A stretch of 64,000 nucleotides of DNA from Vibrio thalassae. Its GTDB lineage: Bacteria; Pseudomonadota; Gammaproteobacteria; Enterobacterales; Vibrionaceae. Within the stretch, counting starts at the first letter, position 1; each line of letters begins with the position of its first letter. The notes beneath the pieces are model-generated. The model was not told where the DNA came from. It made no database searches and worked only from the letters and a program-made list of their open reading frames with translations. The DNA is taken from positions 61,034-125,033 of the forward strand of contig NZ_OANU01000053.1 of assembly GCF_900089835.1 (NCBI RefSeq), written 5' to 3'. Positions 18,139-29,005 of the stretch are shown here, piece by piece. A program made the translations under genes and the position numbers.

Positions 18139-19521
18139 TTACTTGCGACGCCAAGTCGTGCCTTCAGGGCCATCTTCTAGGACAATGCCCATTTCCGTCA
18201 GCTTATCGCGTGCCATATCAGCATTCGCCCAATCCTTTGATGCACGAGAATCGTTACGCAGTTTAATCAGCGCTTCAATTTCTGCCACTTCGTCGTTGTC
18301 ACCTGAATCGCCTTTCAAGAACGCTTCCGGATCTTGGTGAAGAATACCAATTACGTCCCCTAGTTCACGAATTAACGCACCAAGTTGACTCGCCTGACCT
18401 AAGTCAACCGTTTTCAAACGGTTGATTTCACGAGCCATATCAAACAACACTGAGTACGCTTCAGGTGTGTTGAAGTCGTCGTTCATCGCTGTCGTAAAGC
18501 GAGTAACGTACTCTTCTCCACCTGTAGGTTCTGCATCTAGATCCAAACCACGAAGTGAAGTATAAAGACGCTCAAGTGCCGAACGTGCCTGATTTAGGTT
18601 GTCTTCACTGTAGTTTAACTGGCTACGGTAATGGCCAGACATTAAGAAATAACGAACCGTTTCTGGGTCGTAATGGCCCAGCACATCACGAATCGTAAAG
18701 AAGTTGCCAAGAGACTTAGACATTTTCTCTTTATCAACCATCACCATACCGCTGTGCATCCAAGTGTTCACATATTGGGTATCGTGCGCGCAGCAAGATT
18801 GAGCAATTTCATTTTCATGATGTGGGAATTGAAGATCCGAACCACCACCATGGATGTCAAAATGGTTGCCTAGTATCGAGGAGTTCATTGCCGAGCATTC
18901 AATATGCCAACCCGGACGACCTGGTCCCCATGGCGATTCCCAAGTAGGTTCACCTGGCTTAGACATTTTCCACAGTACAAAGTCTAACGGACTGCGCTTG
19001 GCACTCTCAACATCAACACGGGCACCTGCTTGAAGCTGGTCAAGATCTTGCTTGGAAAGCTTCCCGTATTCGTCGAATTTCGATACTTCAAACATGACAT
19101 CACCGTTATCAGCAACATAGGCAAAGCCGCGTTCAATCAGTTTTTCAACTAGCTCAATGATTTCCGCAATGAATTCAGTTGCACGAGGCTCGACATCTGG
19201 GCGCTTCATGTTGAGCGCGTCAAAATCCGCATGCATTTCACCAATAAGGCGTTCAGTGAGCGATTCGCACGACTCACCATTTTCGTTCGCACGCTTGATA
19301 ATTTTATCATCGATATCTGTGATATTACGTACGAATTTGAGATCGTAGCCAACGTAGCGAAGGTAACGTGAAACCACATCGAAAGACACAAAGGTACGAC
19401 CATGACCGATATGACAGAGATCGTAAATAGTGACCCCACAGACATACATGCCGACTTTGCCTGCATGGATAGGTTTGAATTCCTCTTTTTGTCTCGTCAG
19501 TGTGTTGTATATTTTTAACAT
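18139..19521 (-). CDS. cysS: Cysteinyl-tRNA synthetase
   Basis: Class I aminoacyl-tRNA synthetase, 460 residues, that charges tRNA-Cys. It has the zinc-binding Cys in MYVCGVT, the HIGH motif CHIGHGRT, the zinc ligands ECSAMN and HHENE, and KMSKSLGN. Full length. It is divergent from ppiB across a 230-base region, the arrangement usual in gamma-proteobacteria. Confidence 0.98.
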   Translation of the reverse strand: MLKIYNTLTRQKEEFKPIHAGKVGMYVCGVTIYDLCHIGHGRTFVSFDVVSRYLRYVGYDLKFVRNITDIDDKIIKRANENGESCESLTERLIGEMHADFDALNMKRPDVEPRATEFIAEIIELVEKLIERGFAYVADNGDVMFEVSKFDEYGKLSKQDLDQLQAGARVDVESAKRSPLDFVLWKMSKPGEPTWESPWGPGRPGWHIECSAMNSSILGNHFDIHGGGSDLQFPHHENEIAQSCCAHDTQYVNTWMHSGMVMVDKEKMSKSLGNFFTIRDVLGHYDPETVRYFLMSGHYRSQLNYSEDNLNQARSALERLYTSLRGLDLDAEPTGGEEYVTRFTTAMNDDFNTPEAYSVLFDMAREINRLKTVDLGQASQLGALIRELGDVIGILHQDPEAFLKGDSGDNDEVAEIEALIKLRNDSRASKDWANADMARDKLTEMGIVLEDGPEGTTWRRK

Positions 19522-19684
19522 GATCTCTATCTGGATTATTACGTTTAAAAAGTAACGGCGATTATAACCATAATCCGGGGCATAATGGAGTCATTAAGCG
19601 AATAAATCTTGCATTTTGCCTGCAGAATGAGCTATCCCCGAACGAGTCAGCAGGAAAACGCGGCTAATAATGCTAGATCGACGT

Positions 19685-19712
19685 TTGCTTGTGACAGCAG
19701 TTAAGCTAGAAT
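19685..19712 (+). promoter_or_regulatory. Promoter of ppiB
   Basis: TTGCTT at 19685-19690 and TAGAAT at 19707-19712 are separated by 16 bases, 39 bases before the ppiB ATG. Confidence 0.45.
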
Positions 19713-19751
19713 CGTGGTCTCTAACATAAATACACAGAATAGGTATTCATC

Positions 19752-20246
19752 ATGATCACCCTTCATACTAATTTCGGCGACGTTAAAATTCAGCTAAATG
19801 AAGAAAAAGCACCTGAAACAAGTGCTAACTTCGCACAGTACTGCCGCGATGGTTTTTACGACAACACACTATTTCACCGTGTTATCGATGGTTTCATGAT
19901 CCAAGGCGGTGGCATGACCTCTGGCCTTAAAGAAAAAGCAACACGCGCTCCAATTAAAAACGAAGCGAACAATGGCCTGAGCAACAAAGTAGGTACTTTA
20001 GCAATGGCTCGTACAATGGAACCGCATTCTGCTAGTTCTCAGTTCTTCATCAACGTAAACGACAACACTTTCCTAGACTTCCGTTCAGAAAGCTTAGATG
20101 GTTGGGGTTACTGTGTATTCGGTGAAGTAGTAGAAGGTATGGACATCGTTAATAAAATTAAAGGTGTAAGCACAGGTTCTATGGGTATGCACCAAGACGT
20201 TCCTCTAGAAGAAGTGATCATCACTGGTACAACGATTCACGAGTAA
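19752..20246 (+). CDS. ppiB: Peptidyl-prolyl cis-trans isomerase B (cyclophilin)
   Basis: A 164-residue cytoplasmic cyclophilin that speeds proline isomerisation during folding. Core motifs: [13 protein letters not shown] at about residues 41-53 with the catalytic Arg, the SASSQFFIN segment and the [14 protein letters not shown] loop. No signal peptide, so it is the cytoplasmic PpiB and not PpiA. lpxH follows about 36 bases downstream after a GC-rich hairpin. Confidence 0.96.
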   Translation: MITLHTNFGDVKIQLNEEKAPETSANFAQYCRDGFYDNTLFHRVIDGFMIQGGGMTSGLKEKATRAPIKNEANNGLSNKVGTLAMARTMEPHSASSQFFINVNDNTFLDFRSESLDGWGYCVFGEVVEGMDIVNKIKGVSTGSMGMHQDVPLEEVIITGTTIHE

Positions 20247-20254
20247 TCGTTTTA

Positions 20255-20275
20255 GGGAGGGTTAAGCCCTCCCTC
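20255..20275 (+). repeat. GC-rich hairpin between ppiB and lpxH
   Basis: AGGGAGGG and CCCTCCCT pair across about 5 bases. No T run follows, and the lpxH ATG lies only about 8 bases after it. The left arm includes a Shine-Dalgarno-like GGAGG that would be hidden in the stem. It may affect lpxH translation or stabilise the upstream mRNA. Confidence 0.5.
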
Positions 20276-20282
20276 ATTGACT

Positions 20283-21008
20283 ATGACTACACTATTTATC
20301 TCCGATCTTCACCTTTCCCCCTCTCAGCCACAAATAACGGATTGTTTCGTTAAATTTATGCGCGAAGAAGCGGTTCATGCGGAAGCTCTCTACGTACTTG
20401 GCGATCTTTTCGAATTTTGGATTGGCGATGATGATCCGTCCGATTTTGCTCAAGCGATCAAAGCCGAGTTCAAATCGCTGACGCAATCTGGGATCGCTTG
20501 TTACTTTATTCAGGGAAATCGGGACTTTTTGCTCAACAAACGGTTTTGTCGCGAGACTGGGATCACCCTACTCGACGAACACTGTGTCATCGACCTATAT
20601 GGACGCAAAACGGTCATTTTACACGGTGATACTTTATGTATAGACGATCATAAATACCAAGCGTTTAGAGCTAAGGTTCATATGCCTTGGTTACAATGGA
20701 TATTTAATCGACTCCCCTTCTTTACAAGGCGCCATATTGTAAATAAAATTCAAGGCGATATTCGTGATGTAAAGGCGCAAAAGTCACTCGACATTATGGA
20801 TGTCACTCAATCTGAAGTGGAAACACTGATGAAACAACACGGAACCGATTTGATGATTCATGGTCATACACATAGACCTAACATTCACCACTTCGAGATC
20901 AATAATCAGCCTGTTACACGCATCGTACTCGGTGACTGGTATCAACAAGGATCCGTTTTGGTTTGTACGCCAAAGTCACAACACTTAGAAACACGCCGTT
21001 TTGCTTAA
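20283..21008 (+). CDS. lpxH: UDP-2,3-diacylglucosamine diphosphatase LpxH
   Basis: Fourth step of lipid A synthesis: cleaves UDP-2,3-diacylglucosamine to lipid X and UMP at the inner membrane. The 241-residue protein shows the calcineurin-like metallophosphoesterase pattern [27 protein letters not shown] and HGHTHRP. I take ATG 20283; a TTG two codons earlier is open. No strong free Shine-Dalgarno is visible because the only candidate lies in the hairpin. It is probably cotranscribed with ppiB. Confidence 0.95.
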   Translation: MTTLFISDLHLSPSQPQITDCFVKFMREEAVHAEALYVLGDLFEFWIGDDDPSDFAQAIKAEFKSLTQSGIACYFIQGNRDFLLNKRFCRETGITLLDEHCVIDLYGRKTVILHGDTLCIDDHKYQAFRAKVHMPWLQWIFNRLPFFTRRHIVNKIQGDIRDVKAQKSLDIMDVTQSEVETLMKQHGTDLMIHGHTHRPNIHHFEINNQPVTRIVLGDWYQQGSVLVCTPKSQHLETRRFA

Positions 21009-21105
21009 AGCCTGAGCCAAATCGCAGAAAATTCGACAAAGATTTGAACAAGACTGTAATAAACTCGATGAATTGTTAAGATACTCGAAAGTTTTTGAGA
21101 CCACG

Positions 21106-22329
21106 ATGCAAAATTTGAAATACTCTTACATTGCTCGGCAACCGATTCTAAATAGCGAACAGAAAACGGTTGGCTACGAGTTGCTATTTAGAGATGGCCC
21201 GAACAATACGTTTCCAGATATCGATCCAGAACTGGCAACAAACCGCCTGCTATCAGAGCACTTCCTTGCTACGCACTATAGCACCATTGGTGACAAGCTG
21301 GGTTTTGTTAACTTTCCCTACCAAAGCTTAGTCAATTTGGTTCCTACTCTATTCCCTAAAGACAACTTGGTTATAGAGATCTTAGAAAGTTGCGAGCCGA
21401 CGGTAGAACTTTTGGCAGCAATCAAGAGAATGTCAAAAGCAGGCTACACCATAGCGCTTGATGACTTTGTGCCACGTAAAGAGTGGCTACCATTTTTGCC
21501 GTACACCTCGATCATCAAAATAGATATTCGCCAATATTCGTTAGCAAAAGCGGAAACTCTGATAGAACGTCTCAAAGATCACAATATCGTATTTCTCGCC
21601 GAAAAGGTGGAGACCTATGAAGAGTTTGAACTTGCTAAACAAGTGGGCTTCACCCAATTTCAAGGCTACTTTTTTAGTCGTCCGCAACTGATTAGGCGCA
21701 AGCAGATCAAGCCATCATTCTTAGCAGTAGTCCAGCTTTGTAAAGAGATCTCAAATCCGAATATCGATTATGACGAATTAGAGCGCCTTATCTCTTTGGA
21801 CGTCACTCTCTCATACAAATTGCTCACTTTCGTCAACGCTTCTTATTTGATCCGAGCAGAGATCAAATCGTTTAAGCAAGCACTCGTCTATCTAGGGGAA
21901 GACCGTTTACGCAAATTCATATCTTTAGTCGCGATTACCTCTACACAAGATGATAAACCAGATACTCTGTATAACTTGTCGATTCAGCGCGCGCGTTTTT
22001 GTGAGTTGCTGCTTAATGATATGAATACCGACTTAGACGATGGTCTAGGGTTTCTAACGGGTATGTTCTCTCTACTCGATTCGCTATTCGACCAGCCATT
22101 AGAAGAGCTGGTTCAAAAAATGCCAATCGATAATCTAGTGAAAAGTGCGCTAGTCACCAAACAAGGGACGCTTGGTAATATTTTGACTCTAGTAAAAGCC
22201 TATGAAGCGGCAGATTGGGCAACCGTAATTAACTATCGAGATAAACTTGAACTCAACGATGAAATGCTAGCGAAGTACTATGACGAAGCCATAAAATGGA
22301 CGGAAGATCTGCTCGCTATCGAAACATAA
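21106..22329 (+). CDS. EAL-HDOD domain protein, probably degenerate phosphodiesterase
   Basis: A 407-residue cytosolic protein with an EAL-like domain (about residues 1-195) and an HDOD domain (about 200-390). EAL motifs are partly kept: YELLFRDG in place of EAL, NFPYQSL, VIEILES, ALDDFV where active enzymes have DDFG, IKIDI, AEKVET and QGYFFSRP. The pattern suggests weak or lost c-di-GMP hydrolysis, perhaps a sensor or adaptor role as for other EAL-HDOD proteins. The start was moved from TTG 21073 to ATG 21106, which has GAG upstream and gives the family's N-terminus. Confidence 0.85.
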   Translation: MQNLKYSYIARQPILNSEQKTVGYELLFRDGPNNTFPDIDPELATNRLLSEHFLATHYSTIGDKLGFVNFPYQSLVNLVPTLFPKDNLVIEILESCEPTVELLAAIKRMSKAGYTIALDDFVPRKEWLPFLPYTSIIKIDIRQYSLAKAETLIERLKDHNIVFLAEKVETYEEFELAKQVGFTQFQGYFFSRPQLIRRKQIKPSFLAVVQLCKEISNPNIDYDELERLISLDVTLSYKLLTFVNASYLIRAEIKSFKQALVYLGEDRLRKFISLVAITSTQDDKPDTLYNLSIQRARFCELLLNDMNTDLDDGLGFLTGMFSLLDSLFDQPLEELVQKMPIDNLVKSALVTKQGTLGNILTLVKAYEAADWATVINYRDKLELNDEMLAKYYDEAIKWTEDLLAIET

Positions 22330-22362
22330 TATCATTCCCCCCACGCTTAATTTGGATTTGTT

Positions 22363-22851
22363 ATGACCTCATGCTACTGTGGAAATCACCTGCCGTTTGA
22401 ATCGTGCTGCTTGCCGATTCATAAAGACGTCAAAAAGGCGGTTAAGCCTGAGCAGCTTATGCGTGCTCGGTTTAGTGCGCATAAAACCAATAATGTTGAC
22501 TTTGTTGTTGCCACCTACCACCCTAGTTGCAATGCTGAGTTAGAACGAGATTCTATCGCCGATTCCATCAACAGCAACTGGACAACGCTAAACGTTCTTG
22601 TTTCAGAGTATGGAGCAAATGAACATGAGGGCTTCGTGTCTTTTGAAGCCTATCTCGAAGAAAATGGATTTGAATACTGTCTCGCCGAGCGTTCTCGTTT
22701 CCTATTCGAAAACGGTCAATGGTTTTATGTCGACGGCGAACTGGATGACTCTATCCCTCCTCGCCCACTCACAGTACAAGCTGCAAAAATCGGCAGAAAC
22801 GACCCTTGCCTGTGTGGCAGTGGCAAGAAATACAAAAAGTGTTGCGGATAG
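22363..22851 (+). CDS. ychJ: YchJ family SEC-C motif protein
   Basis: A 162-residue protein with paired cysteine-rich zinc motifs at both ends: [13 protein letters not shown] at residues 4-16 and the SEC-C motif [17 protein letters not shown] at the C-terminus. The middle is an NTF2-like fold with the expected RARFSA segment. Function is not established; SEC-C zinc motifs also occur in SecA. It follows the EAL-HDOD gene by 33 bases. Confidence 0.88.
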   Translation: MTSCYCGNHLPFESCCLPIHKDVKKAVKPEQLMRARFSAHKTNNVDFVVATYHPSCNAELERDSIADSINSNWTTLNVLVSEYGANEHEGFVSFEAYLEENGFEYCLAERSRFLFENGQWFYVDGELDDSIPPRPLTVQAAKIGRNDPCLCGSGKKYKKCCG

Positions 22852-22860
22852 AGAACAGTG

Positions 22861-22889
22861 AGGGAGAGTCGATTGAGTTACTCTCCCTT
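22861..22889 (+). terminator. Hairpin after ychJ
   Basis: AGGGAGAGT and ACTCTCCCT form a 9-base-pair stem with a 10-base loop. The following T tract is poor, so termination is possible but weak. It lies between the converging ychJ and DUF4250 genes. Confidence 0.5.
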
Positions 22890-22926
22890 AACTTTGCCAT
22901 TAAACACATCTCAGTCTCTGCTCAGA

Positions 22927-23127
22927 TTAACGCTGATACGCCTTAAACTGGTTAGTTAAAGGATCGTATTGATAACCAAGCATATCCAACTTACCAATCA
23001 CGCCCTCAACATCTATTTCGTACCTGCTAACGAGTTCTCCGAACGAATCGCATTCTAAACGAAGCTTTTCATTAACGATGCCTAATAAAATGATGCTATC
23101 AAAACGGCTCACGTTACTTAAATCCAT
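22927..23127 (-). CDS. DUF4250 family small protein
   Basis: The 66-residue product matches DUF4250: an N-terminal MDLSNVSRFDSIILLGIVNEKLR block followed by the C-terminal block IGKLDMLGYQYDPLTNQFK. Function unknown. There is no signal or membrane segment. It is downstream of the membrane protein gene at 23205-23888, separated by a hairpin. Confidence 0.78.
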   Translation of the reverse strand: MDLSNVSRFDSIILLGIVNEKLRLECDSFGELVSRYEIDVEGVIGKLDMLGYQYDPLTNQFKAYQR

Positions 23128-23143
23128 AATCGTACTCCATAAA

Positions 23144-23172
23144 AAAAGCTAGCCTATAAAGACTAGCTCGCT
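23144..23172 (-). terminator. Terminator of the 23205-23888 membrane protein gene
   Basis: On the minus strand AGCTAG and CTAGCT flank a 10-base loop and are followed by T7. Confidence 0.65.
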
Positions 23173-23204
23173 TTAGTGAAATAGAAAGTGACCCAAGTGG
23201 CAGA

Positions 23205-23888
23205 TTACGCCAGCCAGTAGAGTTGCAACAGGCCAACATTCGTGACCATGAGGCTAAGAAAGGCAATCATCAATTGTCCCTTCGTTGGCGCACTGTGACG
23301 GATAATATGCCAGCTCCAAATGACAATACCCACTACCAACATCACCAGCGAACTGACAACGGATACGGTATATTGCGCGATAATTTCTGGCTCCCACTGA
23401 TAGGCATTCACCACAAAACTCACCGCAAGCAGCATAGAAAAGATCACGCCAGCAACAGGTAGAATACGGTGAAATGCCTGCAAGCGAGTTCTTGCAATTG
23501 TCAGTAGTAGATGAGCGAACACCGTTCCTAGCAATAAGCCAGAAAACAACAAAGAGACGGACTGAGCCAAATTAGCCTGCTGCGCTATAACAATACCGGC
23601 AAACGCAATACTAAAACCATTGGCTAAGTGTACGACCCAAAATGGCCCTTTATCTCGTGTTTTTCCTGTTTTCACTTGTGAATAGAAATAGAACACCGCA
23701 AACACGACAAGAAATGCTTCAACCTTTAGTGAGGCTATCGCCAACCACAAAATCCCGATGGCCGGAAACAGTTTGTGGATACGCCCACGCTGACCTGGGC
23801 ATATATCGCCCTTTGCCAGTATCAAAGTCAGAATAAGCAGCGCAACCGTTAATGCCGGAGCGAGCAGGGTTAAAACAGCGTTAATCAT
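23205..23888 (-). CDS. Conserved inner-membrane protein, unknown function
   Basis: A 227-residue, strongly hydrophobic protein with about seven predicted transmembrane helices from the N-terminus onward (LTLLAPALTVALLILTLILA is the first). A cytoplasmic loop holds KTGKTRDKG. No known motif is recognised. It is divergent from ygiQ, with about 150 bases between, and no partner gene suggests a role. Confidence 0.7.
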   Translation of the reverse strand: MINAVLTLLAPALTVALLILTLILAKGDICPGQRGRIHKLFPAIGILWLAIASLKVEAFLVVFAVFYFYSQVKTGKTRDKGPFWVVHLANGFSIAFAGIVIAQQANLAQSVSLLFSGLLLGTVFAHLLLTIARTRLQAFHRILPVAGVIFSMLLAVSFVVNAYQWEPEIIAQYTVSVVSSLVMLVVGIVIWSWHIIRHSAPTKGQLMIAFLSLMVTNVGLLQLYWLA

Positions 23889-24040
23889 GGTTTGAGGTTC
23901 AAAATGATAAATAATGGCGCTGATAATATATCAGGTAACCTTCGAATACCATTGACATTGAAAAACCACAATTTGTTTGGGCTTTGAAGTCATCAACTTT
24001 GGAGTATATAATGCCCGCCTCCAAAACTAGAGGTTAAAAT

Positions 24041-26257
24041 ATGCACAACGACGTTACCCCAATCCACGAGCATAAAAAATACTGGGCCGAATGCTTCGGT
24101 GTGGCTCGTTTTCTGCCCACCAGCAGAAAAGAAATGGATGCCCTTGGATGGGACAGCTGCGACATCATTATTGTCACCGGTGACGCCTACGTCGATCATC
24201 CTAGTTTTGGTATGGCGATCATCGGACGCTTATTAGAAGCACAAGGCTTTCGCGTCGGCATCATTGCTCAACCAGATTGGAATAATAAAAATGACTTCAT
24301 GAAGCTTGGTCAGCCGAACCTGTTTTTCGGTATTACCGCAGGCAATATGGACTCAATGATCAACCGCTATACTGCTGACCGTAAGCTGCGTCATGATGAC
24401 GCGTACACGCCTAACAATGAAGGTGGTAAAAGACCAGACCGAGCAACGTTGGTTTACTCACAACGTTGTCGTGAAGCTTATAGAGAAACACCTATCGTTT
24501 TAGGCGGTATCGAAGCCAGTTTGCGCCGAATTGCGCACTATGACTATTGGTCTGACAAAGTTCGCCGCTCTGTATTATTTGATGCTAAAGCCGATATTTT
24601 GCTATTTGGCAATGCCGAGCGTGCACTCGTTGAAGTTGCACACCGTCTTGCAGACGGCGAAGCAATCAGCGATATGACGAATATTCGTGGTACCGCGGTT
24701 AACCTTCCAGAAGAGCCAAACAACTACACCATTATTGACTCTTCACGCATCGAAAAGCCGGGAAAAGCATTCGTACCACAAAATCCGTACGAAGTTGAAT
24801 CAAACTGCGACACTGATAAAAAAGAATCTCAAGCAAAAGCGATTACTATTCGTCCCTCTCGTCACGATGCAAAAACAACGGCCGTGAGACTGCCGCCGTA
24901 CGAAAAGCTAAACAACGACCGTATTTTGTACGCGCACGCGAGTCGTGTCATGCACCTAGAGACCAACCCTTATTCTGGGCGTGCTCTTATTCAAAAACAT
25001 GGCAATCGCGAGCTATGGGTGAACCAAGCACCAATTCCTCTCTCTACCGAAGAGATGGATTATGTATTCGGCCTACCTTATGCACGTGTACCACATCCTA
25101 TGTACGGCAAAGCGAAAATCCCTGCCTATGACATGATTAAGACTTCCGTGAACATCATGCGTGGCTGTTTTGGCGGCTGCTCATTCTGTTCCATTACTGA
25201 GCATGAGGGCCGTATTATTCAAAACCGCTCTCAGGATTCGATTATCAATGAACTGGAAGAGATTCGCGATAAAGTTCCAGGCTTTACTGGTACCATTTCA
25301 GATTTAGGCGGCCCAACGGCCAACATGTATCGTCTAGGCTGTTCAGAACCAAAAGCAGAAGCCAACTGCCGTCGTCCATCGTGCGTCTTTCCTGGCATCT
25401 GTAACAAGCTCAATACTGACCACAAACACACTATTGACCTTTATCGTGCTGCTCGCAAAGTTAAAGGGGTTAAGAAAGTGATGATCGCCTCAGGTGTTCG
25501 CTACGACTTAGCAATAGAATCACCTGAGTATGTGAAAGAGCTGGTCACTCACCACGTTGGCGGTTATTTGAAGATTGCGCCAGAGCATACGGAAAAAAAT
25601 CCTCTCGACTTGATGATGAAACCGGGTATGGGTACGTACGATCGCTTTAAAGAAATGTTCCAAAAGTACAGTGAAGAAGCCGGCAAGAAGCAATATCTTA
25701 TCCCGTACTTTATCTCTGCGCACCCAGGGACTGAAGATGAGGACATGTTGAACTTGGCTTTGTGGTTGAAAAAAAATAACTACGAATGTGACCAGGTACA
25801 GAATTTCTATCCATCGCCAATGTGTAATGCTACGTCGATGTATTACTCAGAAACTAACCCACTCAAACGGGTCAAGTACAAGAAGCGCGAGGATGTCCCT
25901 GTTGCGAAAGGAGAGCGTCAACGTCGATTGCATAAAGCACTATTACGTTACCATGATCCAGCAAACTGGCCTTTGATCCGTGAAGCCTTGACCAACATGG
26001 GCAAACAGTACCTTATTGGTGACAAACCAGGCTGTCTGATTCCAGCAGAAGATCTTGATGCTAAGACGCCTGCTCAACGAAGAAAGTCAGGTCGACACGG
26101 GGCAAATAGATTCGCAACGAAGCATACAAAAGGTCAACCAGACATAAGAACTGACGGCCAAAGAAATGCCGGAAAACGTCCAAAACCGACCAATAAATCT
26201 GGGCACGCTTCTGGTAACGGCAAACCAGCAAGAAGCCCTAAGCGACGACCTCGTTAA
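24041..26257 (+). CDS. ygiQ: YgiQ family radical SAM protein
   Basis: A 738-residue protein with the UPF0313/YgiQ layout: an N-terminal cobalamin-binding-like Rossmann region, then a radical SAM core with [10 protein letters not shown] at about residues 375-384, whose three Cys bind the 4Fe-4S cluster. The C-terminal tail is basic and low in complexity. The reaction and substrate are unknown. Single gene ending at a strong terminator. Confidence 0.92.
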   Translation: MHNDVTPIHEHKKYWAECFGVARFLPTSRKEMDALGWDSCDIIIVTGDAYVDHPSFGMAIIGRLLEAQGFRVGIIAQPDWNNKNDFMKLGQPNLFFGITAGNMDSMINRYTADRKLRHDDAYTPNNEGGKRPDRATLVYSQRCREAYRETPIVLGGIEASLRRIAHYDYWSDKVRRSVLFDAKADILLFGNAERALVEVAHRLADGEAISDMTNIRGTAVNLPEEPNNYTIIDSSRIEKPGKAFVPQNPYEVESNCDTDKKESQAKAITIRPSRHDAKTTAVRLPPYEKLNNDRILYAHASRVMHLETNPYSGRALIQKHGNRELWVNQAPIPLSTEEMDYVFGLPYARVPHPMYGKAKIPAYDMIKTSVNIMRGCFGGCSFCSITEHEGRIIQNRSQDSIINELEEIRDKVPGFTGTISDLGGPTANMYRLGCSEPKAEANCRRPSCVFPGICNKLNTDHKHTIDLYRAARKVKGVKKVMIASGVRYDLAIESPEYVKELVTHHVGGYLKIAPEHTEKNPLDLMMKPGMGTYDRFKEMFQKYSEEAGKKQYLIPYFISAHPGTEDEDMLNLALWLKKNNYECDQVQNFYPSPMCNATSMYYSETNPLKRVKYKKREDVPVAKGERQRRLHKALLRYHDPANWPLIREALTNMGKQYLIGDKPGCLIPAEDLDAKTPAQRRKSGRHGANRFATKHTKGQPDIRTDGQRNAGKRPKPTNKSGHASGNGKPARSPKRRPR

Positions 26258-26275
26258 GCTTAGAGTCCATTTAAG

Positions 26276-26306
26276 AAAAAGCGCCTCTCAATTTTGAGAG
26301 GCGCTT
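26276..26306 (+). terminator. Terminator of ygiQ
   Basis: GCGCCTCTCAA and TTGAGAGGCGC pair tightly with T6 after and A5 before. Confidence 0.92.
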
Positions 26307-26490
26307 TTTTATTTTACAACATCGTAGGAATAAACTCATAACCGCCCGAATTGTATAAATTTATCATTTTGCCATAGTCCATACCTTTAACTTGGAAACT
26401 CACACTATGATCAACACGCTGAATGAACCTAAAACACTGCTTAAAGACGCTCAAATAATGGTGGATGGACGAGGCTGATGACTGACAGAC

Positions 26491-26520
26491 CAAAAGCAAA
26501 GTCCAGCCTAATGACTGGAC
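26491..26520 (-). terminator. Hairpin at the end of the arn operon
   Basis: GTCCAG and CTGGAC pair across 8 bases; the loop includes the arnF stop codon. On the minus strand TTTGC and TTTT follow. On the plus strand a T6 run follows, so it may also block reading from the left. Confidence 0.6.
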
Positions 26521-26933
26521 TTTTTTGCTGTAAAAATAAAGGTTAATCCTAGCAAAATAAAACCAATGCCAGACAGCTTCACCCAACTGAATGTCTCATT
26601 GAGCCAAGGTAATGTGACCGCTAACAAATAGACAATAACATAACTCAAACTAAGCAAAGGATAGGCGACACCCAATGGTAGGTGTTTTAAAGCCATTACC
26701 CAACACGCCATTGACAAAGCATAACAACACAAACCAATACCAACGCTAATTAGCGCGGGCCATACTAGTAAGACCGCTTTTATGACTTGTAACTGTTCGA
26801 GCGAAATGACGATATTATTCCATTGTTCGGCCAGTCCCCCCATGCCCCACTTCATGGCAAGCTGAGCAGTAGAAATCAGCAAGACACTCACAAAAGCAAT
26901 CGGTAATCCGGCTTTCAGATCGTTAGCGTGCAT
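26508..26933 (-). CDS. arnF: Ara4N-phosphoundecaprenol flippase subunit ArnF
   Basis: A 141-residue small multidrug resistance (SMR/EamA-like) membrane protein with four helices that, with ArnE, is thought to flip 4-amino-4-deoxy-L-arabinose-phosphoundecaprenol across the inner membrane. Key segment: LKHLPLGVAYPLLSLSYVIVY. The frame is open 19 codons further upstream, but ATG 26931-26933 overlaps the arnE stop as TAATG, the usual coupling in this operon. Last gene of arnBCADTEF. Confidence 0.88.
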   Translation of the reverse strand: MHANDLKAGLPIAFVSVLLISTAQLAMKWGMGGLAEQWNNIVISLEQLQVIKAVLLVWPALISVGIGLCCYALSMACWVMALKHLPLGVAYPLLSLSYVIVYLLAVTLPWLNETFSWVKLSGIGFILLGLTFIFTAKKSSH

Positions 26934-27280
26934 TAGCCAGCTCCTCCAATAATACCGACACCGATCATAATACACATCACTCCAAGCCACTGCTTCGGCA
27001 AAATGACCTCGTTAAATGTGAATTTTGAGACCAACAACATGATAACGAAATTAACGCTAAGAAGAGGGTAAGCCACCGAAACGTCCCATTGGCTCAGAAC
27101 ACCCAACCAAGTGACAGCACTCGTGCCCAAAAATCCAATTCCGAGAATCATAGGGAAGCTGAGTAGCTTCCCTACTGCTGAAAGCTGCGGGTTTTCTTCA
27201 AAATACATGGCGGCTCGCTTTTGCCAATATTGACTAAGCGAGCTTGCCACGACTGAAAGAATAAACAGCAATACTGTCAT
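26933..27280 (-). CDS. arnE: Ara4N-phosphoundecaprenol flippase subunit ArnE
   Basis: A 115-residue SMR-like protein with four helices and the segment [19 protein letters not shown] that parallels ArnF. Partner of ArnF in moving the lipid-linked sugar to the periplasmic face. Its ATG overlaps the arnT stop (TAATG) and its own stop overlaps arnF. Confidence 0.9.
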   Translation of the reverse strand: MTVLLFILSVVASSLSQYWQKRAAMYFEENPQLSAVGKLLSFPMILGIGFLGTSAVTWLGVLSQWDVSVAYPLLSVNFVIMLLVSKFTFNEVILPKQWLGVMCIMIGVGIIGGAG

Positions 27281-28932
27281 TACTGAACCGCTTTCTTATT
27301 AAAGATCAACGCGTGATAGCGACCTCGGTCGACGTGCTCATCCGGCTTAGGGAAATCCTCTGGTAGAGAAGGCAGATCTCTAAAGTGCAGCAATACAGGT
27401 CCAGTCAGTTGCTTCTCTTTAATAAAGTCGTCTAGCTGATTCCACTCAATGTAACGATGTTTTGAATCTTCATACTTCAATCCATAGTCCACCTCACCCA
27501 TTCCATGAGTAAGGTAAACATCACTGCGCTTCAAGTACCAGTTCAACGCAGACATTGTGTCTGGATAGTCGGCGATAAGGACCATGTCATCGGTCACTTT
27601 TGGTGCCAACTGCTCCATAAAACGTGCTGGCATTTTTGAGTCAATGGTCGTATTCGGTAGAACCATCGAGAACAAGGCAAAAAGCGCTAAAGGCGAGACC
27701 ATGTAGGCGACAAACTTATGCTCAAATGCCTTCGCTTTGGCGGCATAAAAAGCACAAGTTGCCCAAAAGCCAAGAATAAATAGAGCAATCCATGGACGAT
27801 ATGACTCAGACGCATCCAAAGGCAGTTTGCCCATAAAGAACATCACCATTAATGTGATGGCAACTGTCGCAAAGAATAGACCATTCACAATCGAGCCAAT
27901 CGTTAGCCCTTTCGCTTTACTGCGATAAGCTTTAATAATGCCATGGGTAAGCAAAATCGCTATTGGTGCCATGCAAGGCAAAATATAGGTTGCCAGCTTG
28001 CCACTTGCATAAGAGAACAGCAGAAATGGCATCACTGCCCAGAGGATAGAGTAACGAACCAGCGGTTTTGAAAACTCACCTTTTAGTTGGACCAGTGCAG
28101 AAGGCGCCCAGAACACCCAAGGTAGCGTACCTAAGAATAGAAATGGCACATAATACCAAATAGGGGCAGCATGCTGCGCGTCTTCAGCAGAGAAACGGTG
28201 AATATGCTCTTCCCAGAAGAAATAGTTCCAGTAATCTGGCTCTGCCGCATGAATGGCTAGAGACCATGGTAAACAGGTGATTAACGCAACAAACATCACC
28301 CACCAACCCCATCTTAGGATTTCTAGGAATTGCTTTTGCATAATCATGTAAGGCACAACCACAATAACTGGCAACGCTAAGGCTAAAAAGCCTTTGGTCA
28401 ATACCGCACAACCACAGAAAAATCCGGCTAGGCCATAATGTAGCGAACGCTGTTTGGTCGAGGTCGCTTCCGTTGCAAAATAGAAAGCGGCATAACAAGC
28501 CGTAAGCCAAAAGGCCAACATACCGTCAAGGACGCTATAAGTCCCGATGGCAGCAACCATAAACATGCTAAGAAACACGCCTGCAGTAAGCCAACCTTGG
28601 CGGCGGTCTGCCATTCTGCCAACGAGAGAAACTAAAAATAGTGCAGAACCAAACATCGCAAGTGCCGACGCAATTCTCACAGCAAAATTGGTATCACCAA
28701 AAATAACTTGTGCAATGGCGTTAAACCAGTAACCCATGATCGGCTTTTCGAAATAACGTAGGTCGTTAAAGGTAGGAACTATCCAGTTACCGGAAGCCAC
28801 CATCTCGCGAGAGATCTCTCCGTAACGTAACTCATCTGGTGACCATAGTGGTCGCAGATCAAGTGGTAGTATGTATAACGCAATAAAGAAAAGCGGTATC
28901 CACACCGCCCAGTTAATTCGTGATTGTTGCAT
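27280..28932 (-). CDS. arnT: Lipid IV(A) 4-amino-4-deoxy-L-arabinosyltransferase ArnT
   Basis: A 550-residue GT83-type membrane transferase that places L-Ara4N on lipid A phosphates at the outer face of the inner membrane, reducing negative charge and binding of cationic peptides and polymyxin. About 12 helices, with the first periplasmic loop [16 protein letters not shown] carrying the conserved acidic residues, and a soluble C-terminal domain from about residue 430. ATG 28932 with GGAT upstream is preferred to the ATG 27 bases earlier. Confidence 0.95.
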   Translation of the reverse strand: MQQSRINWAVWIPLFFIALYILPLDLRPLWSPDELRYGEISREMVASGNWIVPTFNDLRYFEKPIMGYWFNAIAQVIFGDTNFAVRIASALAMFGSALFLVSLVGRMADRRQGWLTAGVFLSMFMVAAIGTYSVLDGMLAFWLTACYAAFYFATEATSTKQRSLHYGLAGFFCGCAVLTKGFLALALPVIVVVPYMIMQKQFLEILRWGWWVMFVALITCLPWSLAIHAAEPDYWNYFFWEEHIHRFSAEDAQHAAPIWYYVPFLFLGTLPWVFWAPSALVQLKGEFSKPLVRYSILWAVMPFLLFSYASGKLATYILPCMAPIAILLTHGIIKAYRSKAKGLTIGSIVNGLFFATVAITLMVMFFMGKLPLDASESYRPWIALFILGFWATCAFYAAKAKAFEHKFVAYMVSPLALFALFSMVLPNTTIDSKMPARFMEQLAPKVTDDMVLIADYPDTMSALNWYLKRSDVYLTHGMGEVDYGLKYEDSKHRYIEWNQLDDFIKEKQLTGPVLLHFRDLPSLPEDFPKPDEHVDRGRYHALIFNKKAVQ

Positions 28933-29005
28933 TCTTAATCCAATTGAATAAAAGCCCATGAGATCATGGGCTTATACTAGTTTAAAATCTACATTGCTTG
29001 ACAGT

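Noticed and set aside
26314..26478. A minus-strand open stretch ending YNSGGYEFIPTML downstream of arnF
   Set aside because: The composition looks partly protein-like, but no good start codon or ribosome binding site exists and it runs into arnF in another frame. It could be a gene remnant; I could not support it.
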